Assembly: GCA_016707425.1 (NCBI GenBank)
Contig: JADJHU010000003.1
Location: forward strand, 186,001 to 250,000
Source: Gammaproteobacteria bacterium
GTDB taxonomy: Bacteria; Pseudomonadota; Gammaproteobacteria; Steroidobacterales; Steroidobacteraceae
Direction: 5' to 3'
Length of the DNA stretch: 64,000 bases
The translations under genes and the position numbers were made by a program. Below the pieces are notes generated by a model, which had not been told where the DNA came from, did no database searches, and saw only the letters and a list, made by a program, of their open reading frames with translations. Numbering within the stretch: the stretch's first letter is position 1; each line of letters opens with the position of its first letter. Below, in pieces: positions 27,856 to 36,575 of the stretch.

Positions 27856-28326
27856 TCAGGGCTGCTGCAGACGTCGTCGCCCGCGCTCGGCCGCATCGAG
27901 CATGAAACCGCGGTCACCGCGCGTCCACAGCACGCTGAGCTTGACGGCGCAAAGCTTCCATCCATCCGCCGTCCGCACGAGATCGTCGGTGTAATAACCA
28001 CCGATGACGAACCGTCGGCTCGGTTGCTGGTCCTCGAGAAAATGCTCGGCCTGCATATAGACGATGCAGCGGGCCTTGTCGCCCTCGATCCTGACGCGCG
28101 GATTGGTCATGCTGTGCTGTGTAGCGTCCAGACCGGCAAAATAGACACGGACGTTCTCAGTCAGGTCGTCGGCCCGAATGCGGTACGGTGGAATCTGGTC
28201 CCAGGCCGAGAAATCCATGGCGACCTCCTCGGTGAAGATCGACCGATAGAGCGCCCAGTCTCGGAGGTCCAGGCCGGTTGCGTAGCAGTAGACCGTGTCG
28301 GTGATGGCCAGGTAGTCGTCATGCAC
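27856..28326 (-). CDS. SnoaL/BaiE-like NTF2-fold protein
   Basis: Start GTG 28326 (VHDDYLAITD) lies eight bases after GAGGAG; upstream in-frame codons lack such a site. The 156-residue protein has Y15 and D20 in YATGLDLRDW and a His in TQHSMTNPRV. The Tyr-to-Asp spacing of five and the later His are the pattern of the SnoaL_4 group that includes bile acid 7-alpha-dehydratase BaiE (Tyr30, Asp35, His83). It is divergent from an old-yellow-enzyme reductase, a pairing also found in bile acid dehydroxylation. A dehydratase or isomerase role on a polycyclic or terpenoid substrate is possible but unproven. Confidence 0.77.
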   Translation of the reverse strand: MHDDYLAITDTVYCYATGLDLRDWALYRSIFTEEVAMDFSAWDQIPPYRIRADDLTENVRVYFAGLDATQHSMTNPRVRIEGDKARCIVYMQAEHFLEDQQPSRRFVIGGYYTDDLVRTADGWKLCAVKLSVLWTRGDRGFMLDAAERGRRRLQQP

Positions 28327-28541
28327 GATGAGTGCTCCTCGGCCGCGCCTTCTCTCGGTACATCTGCGCCACAAATCTGGAAAAGCCGGGACTGCGCTGC
28401 TGCTCGTTGCCACCGTCGCTCGCGGCCAGCTCGAGTCGCGCCTCATAGGCGACCGCCCGGTAGCGGCGGAACAGTGCGGCCGTCGTCATGGCGTGTATTA
28501 TCACTCTGCCTGCCACACTCGGCACACCCGGGGTAATTGCG

Positions 28542-29774
28542 ATGTCCGGCACTCCTTCGCCCTTCGGTCCCGTGCGCATCGGTCCCATGCAGCTTCGCAA
28601 CCGCTTCATCAAGTCCGGTGCCAACGAGGGCATGAATGTCGAGGGCGCGCCCTCGAAGGCGCTGGTCAAACACCATCGCGAGCTCGCTGCGGGCGGCGTG
28701 GCCCTCACCACCGTGGCCTACGGCGCGGTGAGCGCCCTCGGGCGCACGCTCGGCAATCAGATCTGGATCCGCCGAGAAATCCTGCCGGATCTGCGTGTGC
28801 TCACCGATGCCGTGCACGCGGAAGGTGGACGGATCTCCTTCCAGATCACGCATGGTGGCGCCTTCGTCACGGGCGTCAGGGTGAAGGGGCCGACGATGAG
28901 CGCCTCCTCCGGGATCAATCAGGCGGGGCTGCTGCAGGGCAACTGGCGCCAGCGCGCCATGAACGAGGCCGACATGGCCCGCGTGACGGGCGAGTTCGTC
29001 GAGGCCGCGCGCCTCTGCCGGGAGGCGGGCTTCGATGCCGTCGAGCTCCACATGGGTCATGGCTATCTCCTCAATCAGTTCATCTCGCCGCTCTCGAACA
29101 GGCGCCGCGACGGCTACGGCGGCAGCGCCGGGAACCGCGTGCGCTTTCCGGCGCGCGTGCTCTCGGCCGTGAAGGAGGCAGTCGGCAAAGACCTGGCCGT
29201 CATCGCCAAGATCAACGTGGCCGACGGTGTGCCCGGAGGCGCGACCGCCGAGGACGGAGCAATCACCGCGCGCGCGCTCGAGGCAGCGGGGGCCGATCTG
29301 CTGGTGCTCTCTGCCGGGCGCAACGTCGAGTCCGTCTGGTTCACTTTCGGCAGCCCGATGAACGTCGAGGAAATGTCGCGCGTGCTCCAGGGCAGCTGGC
29401 TGCAGCGCACGGCAATCAGGCTGGCGGCGAGGAGCGTGCCGAAGGGGCTTCAGTTCCGCGAGATGTACCTCCTCGAGTATTCACGGCACATCCGCGCGGC
29501 CGTGAAGATGCCGCTGGCCTATCTCGGAGGTGTCAAGTCGCTGGCGAATGCGCAGACTGCGATGCAGGAGGGCTTCGACTGCGTCGTGATGGCGCGCGCC
29601 CTCATCCACGATACCGGGCTCGTCAACAAGCTGCAGAGCGGTGCGCTCACACAGTCTGGCTGCACAAGCTGCAACGGCTGCGTGGCGTATATCTACGATC
29701 CAGCGGGCACGCGCTGCATCCTCAACCCGCCGAACGATCCGGCGCTCAACCGAGTGCGGGCCTCCGCCGCGTGA
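28542..29774 (+). CDS. NADH:flavin oxidoreductase / old yellow enzyme family
   Basis: A 410-residue protein beginning MSGTPSPFGPVRIGPMQL. The OYE-type barrel shows IKSGANEGMN, ISFQITHGG, the substrate/FMN region FDAVELHMGHGYLLNQFISPLSNRR in pieces, and a C-terminal CTSCNGC that resembles the 4Fe-4S cysteine cluster of 2,4-dienoyl-CoA reductase-like members. The NAD-binding C-terminal domain of the larger family members is absent. These enzymes reduce activated C=C bonds with FMN. ATG 28542 was preferred over an upstream ATG at 28488 because it begins the conserved segment. It is divergent from the SnoaL-like gene across 215 bp. Confidence 0.87.
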   Translation: MSGTPSPFGPVRIGPMQLRNRFIKSGANEGMNVEGAPSKALVKHHRELAAGGVALTTVAYGAVSALGRTLGNQIWIRREILPDLRVLTDAVHAEGGRISFQITHGGAFVTGVRVKGPTMSASSGINQAGLLQGNWRQRAMNEADMARVTGEFVEAARLCREAGFDAVELHMGHGYLLNQFISPLSNRRRDGYGGSAGNRVRFPARVLSAVKEAVGKDLAVIAKINVADGVPGGATAEDGAITARALEAAGADLLVLSAGRNVESVWFTFGSPMNVEEMSRVLQGSWLQRTAIRLAARSVPKGLQFREMYLLEYSRHIRAAVKMPLAYLGGVKSLANAQTAMQEGFDCVVMARALIHDTGLVNKLQSGALTQSGCTSCNGCVAYIYDPAGTRCILNPPNDPALNRVRASAA

Positions 29775-29834
29775 ACGCACGACAGAGTGTCGCTCCGGGA
29801 CGGCCAGTGGCTCTGCCGAACTGCTGCGTGAATG

Positions 29835-32222
29835 CTATGGTTTCCCGGAGTGCCCTTCGGGCAGCGCAAACGCCACCACGTAATCGCCGATCGTCGTGCC
29901 CATGAACTGGTGACCGCCCGCGGCAATCACCACGTACTGCCTGCCCGTGCGCTCCGAGACGTAGGTCATGGTCGAGGCCTGGCCTCCCGCCGGCAGGCGG
30001 CCCTTCCAGAGCTCCCGACCACTCGTGATGTCAAAGGCGCGCAGATAGTTGTCGATCGTCGCGGCGATGAAGATCACGCCGCCCCTGGTCACCGCCGCAC
30101 CGCCGAGGCTGAAGACCCCGGGGACAGCGATGCCGAGCGGTGCATGGTCGCGCGTGGTACCCAGTGGTCGCTCCCACACGATCTTCCGCGCGTCGAGATC
30201 AACCGCGGCGAGCTTGCCCCAGGGCGGCGCCTTGCAGGGAAAGCCGACGGGTGAGAGAAACGGGCCGAACTCGGCCGCATAGGGCGTGCCGAACTGCGGC
30301 ATCACATTCAGGAAGCCGTGGCCACTGCCGCCTGCCTGCATCTTCTCGGCCTCCGCCCGCGGCACGAGGCGATTAAGCATGGGCATGTAAGAGGCGTTGA
30401 CGATCATGAGGCGCCGCTCTTCATCGACCGCGACGCTGCCCCAGTCCATGACGCCGAAATTGCCAGGGTATTCGATGGTCGGCGTGACCGAAGGCGGGGT
30501 GAAACGCCCCTCGTAACGGCGTTTGCGGAACTCGATCCGGCAGAGAAGCTGATCGAGCTGGGTACCGCCCCACATGTCCGCTTCCGTGAGTCGTGGCGGC
30601 GCGAAGCTCGGCATTCCGACTGAGACGGGCTGGGTCGGGGAATAGCGCTCACCCGGCACATCGCCCTTCGGCGCCGCACGCTCCTCGACCGCAGCAAGGG
30701 GGCGGCCATCGCGCCGATCGAGGAGGAAGACCTCGCCCTGCTTGGTCGGCTGAATGAGCGCCGGAACGGTCTCTCCCCCGATGGGCAGATCCACCAGCAC
30801 AGGCTGAGAGCCGACGTCATAGTCCCAGAGATCGTGATGCACGGTCTGAAAGGACCAGCGCAACTCGCCGGTGGCCGCATCGAGTGCCACGACAGAGCTC
30901 GAGTAGCGGTCGAACGCCTCCGGCCGCTGCGCACCGTAGTAATCAGGTGTGGCATTGCCCGTTGGAATGTAGACCAGACCGAGCTTCGCATCGGCACTGA
31001 AGAGCGTCCAGGCATTCGGCGAGCCGCGCGGGTAGATCTCACCCGGCGCAAGCGGCCCCTTCCCGGCCGGCCGTGCCGCATCCCAGGCCCAGAGCTGCCG
31101 GCCCGTGATCGCATCGAAGGCGCGAACCACGCCGGAGGGCTCGTGGGTCGCCACCCCGTCGAGCACGAAGCCGCCGACGATCGCTGCATCACCTACGATG
31201 GAGGCCGGCGAGGTCACGTACTGAAACCCTGGTGTGACTTCCCCGAGACCATAGCGAAGGGAGATCTCACCGTTCTGGCCAAAGCTCTGGCAGCGGGCTC
31301 CGCTTGCCGCATCCAGAGCGATCATGCGCGCATCGATCGTCGCCACGAGAATGCGCCGCGGACAATCCACCACGGCACCGCGCGCCTCGTGGTAAGCCAC
31401 GCCGCGGCAGACGGCCATCTTCACTCCCGTGACATCGACCTTGGGATCGTGCCGCCACTTCTCCTTGCCCGTGTCGGCATCGAGGGCCACCACGATGTCC
31501 CGCGGCGTGCACACATACAGCGTCTCGCCGATCTTGATCGGCGTCGCTTCGAACATGTAGGCGGATTCGTTACCGGGGTGCGCTCCCGGCAGATCCCCCG
31601 TGCGGTACTGCCAGGCGACTTCCAGTCGTTGCACGTTCCCGGGCGTGATCTCGGCAGCCGTCGAATAGCGCGTGCCGGACTCATTCGCGCCGTACGCGCT
31701 CCAGTCCGTGCCGGCGTGTCGCGCGCCACCCGTGCCCAGAGCCCGGACAGGCGGCGTACCGGCCCCAGTGACGACACGCCCCTCGCGCCAGCCGAGGGCG
31801 AGCACGAAGAGCGTCCCCACCACGATGAGGATCGACGCCGCGTACGCGCGCCGGGTATGCGCATGGAGCCGGATGCCCGGACCCTGCGCCTCGATGAACG
31901 CCCGCCGCACCCAGGGCGTCAGCAGATAGATGGAGAGGGCAAGCGGCAGCCCGAGACGCGGCACGAGCTGCCAGAAGTCGAGCCCGACTTCCGCGAGGGC
32001 CCAGACCACGGTCCCCGCCAACAGCGCGAGATACACCCAGAGGCCAACGCGCCGCCGGCGCCACAGGAGCACCGCAGCGCCGATCGTGACCAGACCCGCG
32101 AGCAGGTAATACCAGGAACCGCCCAACCTCACGAGCCAGGCACCACCCACCGCCAGCCATGCGCCTCCCGCAAACAGAAGTACGCTGAACGCTTTCAATC
32201 CGAGCTGCTTCATGGTCATCAT
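29835..32222 (-). CDS. Membrane-bound PQQ-dependent dehydrogenase, glucose/quinate/shikimate family
   Basis: A 795-residue protein with five N-terminal membrane segments (about residues 8-150) and a periplasmic eight-bladed PQQ propeller. The conserved catalytic stretch TVHHDLWDYDVGSQP contains the Asp equivalent to the general base of E. coli Gcd, and GRPLAAVEE and ALIQPTKQGEVFLLDR are also present. Length is standard for Gcd-like enzymes, which pass electrons to ubiquinone in the membrane. It is closely related to the protein at 46221-48554. ATG 32222 is followed by two other ATGs (32219, 32213), so the start is uncertain by three codons. It is divergent from the octaheme cytochrome gene with only 32 bp between the starts. 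Confidence 0.92.
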   Translation of the reverse strand: MMTMKQLGLKAFSVLLFAGGAWLAVGGAWLVRLGGSWYYLLAGLVTIGAAVLLWRRRRVGLWVYLALLAGTVVWALAEVGLDFWQLVPRLGLPLALSIYLLTPWVRRAFIEAQGPGIRLHAHTRRAYAASILIVVGTLFVLALGWREGRVVTGAGTPPVRALGTGGARHAGTDWSAYGANESGTRYSTAAEITPGNVQRLEVAWQYRTGDLPGAHPGNESAYMFEATPIKIGETLYVCTPRDIVVALDADTGKEKWRHDPKVDVTGVKMAVCRGVAYHEARGAVVDCPRRILVATIDARMIALDAASGARCQSFGQNGEISLRYGLGEVTPGFQYVTSPASIVGDAAIVGGFVLDGVATHEPSGVVRAFDAITGRQLWAWDAARPAGKGPLAPGEIYPRGSPNAWTLFSADAKLGLVYIPTGNATPDYYGAQRPEAFDRYSSSVVALDAATGELRWSFQTVHHDLWDYDVGSQPVLVDLPIGGETVPALIQPTKQGEVFLLDRRDGRPLAAVEERAAPKGDVPGERYSPTQPVSVGMPSFAPPRLTEADMWGGTQLDQLLCRIEFRKRRYEGRFTPPSVTPTIEYPGNFGVMDWGSVAVDEERRLMIVNASYMPMLNRLVPRAEAEKMQAGGSGHGFLNVMPQFGTPYAAEFGPFLSPVGFPCKAPPWGKLAAVDLDARKIVWERPLGTTRDHAPLGIAVPGVFSLGGAAVTRGGVIFIAATIDNYLRAFDITSGRELWKGRLPAGGQASTMTYVSERTGRQYVVIAAGGHQFMGTTIGDYVVAFALPEGHSGKP

Positions 32223-32254
32223 CCTATTATCTCAGCGTCAGGCCGCCGTCGTAC

Positions 32255-34498
32255 GTGAAAACCCCTGTGGACGCCCATCGTAGCCAGGTGCGGGCCGCTG
32301 CGCTCGGGATGCTGCACACACTCGCAACCGCTGCGTTGCTTGCTGCCTGCACTCGCTCGCCTCCCCCTGCCTCGCCCACGATATCGGAGTCAGGTCCGAC
32401 GACTTTCATCGGCAGTATGCGCTGCGCCGGGTGCCATGCACACGAAGCGGACGCCTGGCGGGATTCACAGCACCATCACGCGATGCAACCCGCCGACGAC
32501 ATGAGCGTGCTCGGAAATTTCGCGGACAGCCGCTTCACCCTCGCGGGGGTCACGACGCGCTTCACGAAGCGCGAGGGGCACTACTCCGTCACCACCGACG
32601 GCCCCGACGGCCGGCTCGCCGACTTCGACGTCAAGTACACCTTCGGCGTGACTCCGCTGCAGCAGTATCTGGTCGAGCTGCCGCGCGGTCACGTGCAGGC
32701 GCTGCCGATCGCCTGGGATACGCGGCCTGCCGCGGCTGGCGGCCAGCGCTGGTTCCATCTCTATCCCGGCGAACGCCTGCGTGCCGGCGATCCGCTCCAC
32801 TGGACGGGATATCAGCAGAACTGGAACTTCATGTGCGCGGACTGTCACGCGACGAATGTCCGCAAGAACTACGACGGACCGACCGACACCTATGCGACCA
32901 CGTGGTCCGAGCTCGGCGTCGGCTGCGAGGCCTGCCATGGTCCGGGCTCGAAGCATCTCGCCTGGGCGGAAGCTCCCGGACGTGACCCCCGACTCGCCGT
33001 GAGCCACGGTCTCGTGCCACAGCTCGACGAACGCCGCGGCACGAGCTGGTCGCGCAAACCGGTATCGGGTCTGCCGGTGCGTAACCGGCCACGCGCGAGC
33101 GAACGCGAGATCGAGGTCTGCGGGCGCTGCCACAGCCGCCGCAGCCAGCTCACCGACGACGTCACGGCAGCGGACTCGCTGCACGATGGCTTCCGCGTGG
33201 CATTGCTCGAGCCCGGGCTCTACTGGCCCGACGGGCAGATGCGTGACGAAGTGTTCAACTACGGCTCCTTCCTGCAGAGCCGGATGTACGCGCAGGGGGT
33301 CACCTGCGGCGACTGCCATGAGCCACACTCCGGGCGGCTGCGCGCCGGGGGCGACGGCGTGTGCCTGCAGTGCCACGAACCGAAGCTCGCCACGCCGGCG
33401 CATCACTTCCACCCGGTCGAGTCAGCAGGTGCACGCTGCGCCGCCTGCCACATGCCGACGACGGTCTACATGCAGATCGATGCGCGCCACGATCACGCCT
33501 TCAGGATTCCGCGTCCGGATCTTTCCGCGAGTCTCGGTACGCCGAATGCCTGCACGAACTGTCACGGCGATCGCAGCCCGCAGTGGGCGGTCGATGCCAT
33601 CCGTGCGCACTATCCGCGCCCGAGACGAGGACTGCAGAGCTTCGGAGTGGCCTTCGCCGCTCTCGAGCGCCACGAACCCGGCGCCGCGAGAGACGTCGCC
33701 GCAATCGCAAGCGACGCCGGGCAGCCGGCGATCGTACGCGCGAGCGCCCTGGCGCGCCTGACCGGCAATGCGGCGCGGCTCGATCCGGCCACGCTCCTCG
33801 CGGCCCTGCGTGATCCGAGTCCGCTGGTGCGACGATCCGCCGCCGCACTGGCGGTCGAACGGCCGCCGGCAACGCTTGCCGATCTGCTGCCGCTCCTGCA
33901 CGACCCCGCACGCAGCGTACGGCTCGAAGCCGCGTCCGCACTCGCGAGCCTGCCGCCCGGAAGTCTCGGTGCCGCCGAGACGGCAGCGCTGAACGAGGCA
34001 CTCGGAGAATATTCCGCATCCGAGCGTTTCAATGCGGACCGGCCCGAGTCGCTGGTGAATCTCGGCAGCATCCTCGGCGCGCGCGGCGATCTCGCCGGCG
34101 CGCAGCAGGCCTTCGAGGCGGCACGTCGCCGCGACCGTGGGTTTCTCCCCGCCTACATCAATCTGGCCGATGTCTATCGTGCGCACGGTGATGAGCAACG
34201 CGCGGAGGAAGTGCTGCGCTCGGCGCTGCCGCTCTCCGGCTCGAGCGGCAGCGCTCATCATGCGCTCGGGCTGTCGCTCGTGCGCCAGAAGCGTCTCGCG
34301 GAGGCACTGCCGCTGCTGCGCGAGGCAGCCGCCCGTGAGCCGCAGAATGCGCGCTTTGCCTATGTCTACGCGGTGGCGCTTCAGGAGGCCGGTCGACGCG
34401 ACGAGGCCATCGCGGTACTGCGCGCAGCCCTGCGGAGACATCCCGACGAAGCGGAGCTCGCTACGGCGCTCGAGACATTCACACGCTCCGGTCGATAG
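32255..34498 (+). CDS. Octaheme c-type cytochrome lipoprotein with HEAT and TPR repeats
   Basis: Eight CXXCH heme-binding motifs are seen: CAGCH, CADCH, CEACH, CGRCH, CGDCH, CLQCH, CAACH, CTNCH. They span roughly residues 57 to 430. A lipoprotein-type signal (LLAAC) precedes them. The remaining residues form HEAT-like repeats (ALRDPSPLVRRSAAALAV, LLHDPARSVRLEAASAL) and then TPR repeats (NLGSILGARGDLAGAQQAF onwards). GTG 32255 is used; ATG 32309 would shorten the signal and is an alternative. Multiheme proteins with this layout occur in Gram-negative bacteria with unknown partners. Placement back to back with a PQQ dehydrogenase suggests a periplasmic electron-transfer role, which is inference. 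Confidence 0.88.
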   Translation: MKTPVDAHRSQVRAAALGMLHTLATAALLAACTRSPPPASPTISESGPTTFIGSMRCAGCHAHEADAWRDSQHHHAMQPADDMSVLGNFADSRFTLAGVTTRFTKREGHYSVTTDGPDGRLADFDVKYTFGVTPLQQYLVELPRGHVQALPIAWDTRPAAAGGQRWFHLYPGERLRAGDPLHWTGYQQNWNFMCADCHATNVRKNYDGPTDTYATTWSELGVGCEACHGPGSKHLAWAEAPGRDPRLAVSHGLVPQLDERRGTSWSRKPVSGLPVRNRPRASEREIEVCGRCHSRRSQLTDDVTAADSLHDGFRVALLEPGLYWPDGQMRDEVFNYGSFLQSRMYAQGVTCGDCHEPHSGRLRAGGDGVCLQCHEPKLATPAHHFHPVESAGARCAACHMPTTVYMQIDARHDHAFRIPRPDLSASLGTPNACTNCHGDRSPQWAVDAIRAHYPRPRRGLQSFGVAFAALERHEPGAARDVAAIASDAGQPAIVRASALARLTGNAARLDPATLLAALRDPSPLVRRSAAALAVERPPATLADLLPLLHDPARSVRLEAASALASLPPGSLGAAETAALNEALGEYSASERFNADRPESLVNLGSILGARGDLAGAQQAFEAARRRDRGFLPAYINLADVYRAHGDEQRAEEVLRSALPLSGSSGSAHHALGLSLVRQKRLAEALPLLREAAAREPQNARFAYVYAVALQEAGRRDEAIAVLRAALRRHPDEAELATALETFTRSGR

Positions 34499-34596
34499 AG
34501 AACGATCCTCCGCTGCCGCCAACCGCGATTGCGGCCCCTGACAAGGCGGGCAGACAATGCGTCTACACAAGAACAATCCATCAGCGGAGTCCGACC

Positions 34597-35292
34597 ATGA
34601 TCACCCGGAGCCTGCCCTCAACCCGTTCCCTGTGGAGCGCCGCCTTCCTCGCCTGCGGGCTGTTCTGCGCCGCAGCGGCGCCCTCGGCGGACAAGATCCG
34701 CATCGGCATCGTGATGCCCAAGGCCCAGCTCGGCCAGGGCGCAGGCGGCGCCGACGTCGCCGAGCCGGTACGCCAGACCCTCATCGCCTATCTCAGCGGA
34801 CCCGCCACCGAACTCGTGCCCCTGCAGGCACGCATTCCCATCCAGGCGAACACCGAGGCCCAGCAGGCGGGCTGCCAGTACGTGCTCTACACCTCGGTAA
34901 CCCACAAGAAGGGTGGCGGAGGCGCCGGCTTCGGCAGGCTGATGGGTGCCGTCGCGCCCATGGCCGGCATGGTGCCAGGACTCGGTGGGTTGGGCGGCAG
35001 CGCCGGCGCCATGGTCGCCTCGCAGGCCGCGGCGGTCGCTGCGAGTGCCGCGGCCCAGGCCCAGGCGCAGCAGGCCCAGGAACAGGCCATGGCGGCGCTC
35101 ACCAATGCGTCACAGAGCCAGATCAGGAAGGGCGATCAGATCACGCTCGAATACAAGCTGCAGAAGCCAAGCGAAGCCAAGGCAGCGATGGAGAAGACCG
35201 GCAAGGCGAAGGCAACGCAGGACGGCGAGGATCTGCTGTCGCCGCTCATCGAGGCAGCCGCGACCGAGGTGCTGACGGCTGCGACGAAGTAG
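34597..35292 (+). CDS. Secreted protein of unknown function
   Basis: A 231-residue protein with a clear signal peptide (SAAFLACGLFCAAAAPSA). After it come a strand-rich segment (KIRIGIVMPKAQLGQGAGG), a Gly/Met-rich hydrophobic stretch around residues 105-140 (AGMVPGLGGLGGSAGAMV), an Ala/Gln-rich helix, and a final strand-rich part (GDQITLEYKLQKPSEAK). The hydrophobic middle could be a membrane-inserting loop. I do not recognise a family. It is the last gene before a UUCG hairpin and lies alone, 98 bp after the cytochrome gene. Confidence 0.65.
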   Translation: MITRSLPSTRSLWSAAFLACGLFCAAAAPSADKIRIGIVMPKAQLGQGAGGADVAEPVRQTLIAYLSGPATELVPLQARIPIQANTEAQQAGCQYVLYTSVTHKKGGGGAGFGRLMGAVAPMAGMVPGLGGLGGSAGAMVASQAAAVAASAAAQAQAQQAQEQAMAALTNASQSQIRKGDQITLEYKLQKPSEAKAAMEKTGKAKATQDGEDLLSPLIEAAATEVLTAATK

Positions 35293-35294
35293 CG

Positions 35295-35308
35295 CCGCCT
35301 TCGGGCGG
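35295..35308. terminator. Hairpin with TTCG tetraloop, candidate bidirectional terminator
   Basis: CCGCC-TTCG-GGCGG, a five-base-pair GC stem with a stable tetraloop, lies between the convergent genes ending at 35292 and 35317. No T-run follows on either side, so factor-independent termination is uncertain. Confidence 0.4.
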
Positions 35309-35316
35309 ACCACAGT

Positions 35317-35751
35317 TCACGGAAGCGGCCCGGCCGGCAATGGAAAGTCACCGAGCTGTGTCGGCCCGGTCTGCGCGACCGCTGGAGCCATGCCATCAAA
35401 GGTCACCGGACTCGGCTTGCCGTCGACCTCGATCTTCACCTGGCCATAGTCCGGCGCACGCGTGAAATAGGCTTCCACGGCGTATTTCGATCCGACGGGA
35501 ATATCGACCAGAAGATCGAGCACCGCTCCAACCGCACCACCGCTCCAGAAGAGCTGCTCGCCGCCACTCCACGCGTTGCCGAAGCCACTCATGGATTGCA
35601 CACGGACCTGGCCACCGGCGACTTGCACGGCATTCGCCTTCGCCAGCAATTTCGCGAACGCGGCGGCGCTCGTCGGTGATGCGACTCGGGCAGGTGCGCC
35701 TGATGCAGCCGGCTGCGATGCTCACGCCCACGCAGAGCGCAGCGGTGGCAC
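35317..35751 (-). CDS. Putative lipoprotein, frameshifted in the N-terminal part
   Basis: The C-terminal 110 residues are open in one frame (MSGFGNAWSGGEQLFWSGG, VDIPVGSKYAVEAYFTRAPDY, VKIEVDGKPSP). They read as a small beta-sandwich domain. Upstream, another frame has a lipoprotein signal (LCVGVSIAAGC). The GTG at 35751, seven bases after AAGGAG, is the likely start if one base is missing just behind it and another shift occurs near 35660. I do not recognise the family; the domain looks like a carbohydrate-binding or envelope structural module. The call depends on correcting two indels and is tentative. Confidence 0.42.
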
Positions 35752-35813
35752 GAGTGTACTCCTTCGAGTGTCATCTGCTAGTGTGCCGTCGGCGGCGATC
35801 CTGGGAGGGGCGC

Positions 35814-36473
35814 ATGACCGCAGCACCGGTGAGACACGTCACCTCAACGATCAGGGTCATCGCGTCGGATCGCGTACGGTACTTCACTCCAGCGACCCAG
35901 TTCTGGATGCTGCAGATCGCCCTCCCCGCAGCGGGGCTCGGTCTCCTGATCGCAGGCCATTCGCTCGGCTGGCCGCGACTGATGAGCACAGGGGTATTCG
36001 TGCTCGGCGCGACCGGCGTCGCAGCCGGTGGGGCCTGCATGCTCCTGCGCCGCATCACCTTCGCGCGCCGCGGCTGGGGATTCGAGCTTTGGGTATGGCA
36101 CGGAACGGCAGCCGTATTCATCGGCGCGGCCTTCGCAGTGCTCGGTAGCGCGCTCGCCGCCACGGCGCTCATGCATCTCGGCGGCACCGAGCTCATGGAG
36201 ATCGGCGCGCGTTTCCGCGCCAGACCGGGCTTGCTGCTCGTCCCTGTGGGACTCGCGCTCCTGCTCGGCGGCATCGGCGCATTCATCGGATTCCGCAACG
36301 CGGGAGAAATGGGTCGTGGTGAGATCTGGAACTTCGTGCTGAGCGTCCCGGATCGCCTCGCGGGAGCGATCCTGATCGTGATCGGCGCAGCCGCTCTGAT
36401 CGTGGGCCTCTGGGAGATGGGTGCCGAGGCAAGCTTTGATCGATGGGTCGGCGAGAGGATCGCGCACCCCTGA
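35814..36473 (+). CDS. Multi-pass membrane protein of unknown function
   Basis: A 219-residue protein starting at ATG 35814 after GGGAGGGG. At least five hydrophobic helices are visible (IALPAAGLGLLIAG, TGVFVLGATGVAAGGACM, AAVFIGAAFAVLGSALAATAL, LLVPVGLALLLGGIGAF, AGAILIVIGAAALIVGL). No catalytic motif is seen. It lies alone between the putative lipoprotein (divergent) and another unknown gene on the same strand. Confidence 0.65.
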   Translation: MTAAPVRHVTSTIRVIASDRVRYFTPATQFWMLQIALPAAGLGLLIAGHSLGWPRLMSTGVFVLGATGVAAGGACMLLRRITFARRGWGFELWVWHGTAAVFIGAAFAVLGSALAATALMHLGGTELMEIGARFRARPGLLLVPVGLALLLGGIGAFIGFRNAGEMGRGEIWNFVLSVPDRLAGAILIVIGAAALIVGLWEMGAEASFDRWVGERIAHP

Positions 36474-36575
36474 TGACACCGACCGCTCTTCGCATGACGC
36501 CTCATGTGCCCTCGTGCTGTGGCTGCCCGTTTCCGCAGCGCTCTGGACGGCCACACGGTCAGGGAGGACGCGCCG

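Noticed and set aside
30834..32258. A long plus-strand frame antisense to the PQQ dehydrogenase N-terminal half.
   Set aside because: High-GC shadow; the dehydrogenase is complete on the minus strand.
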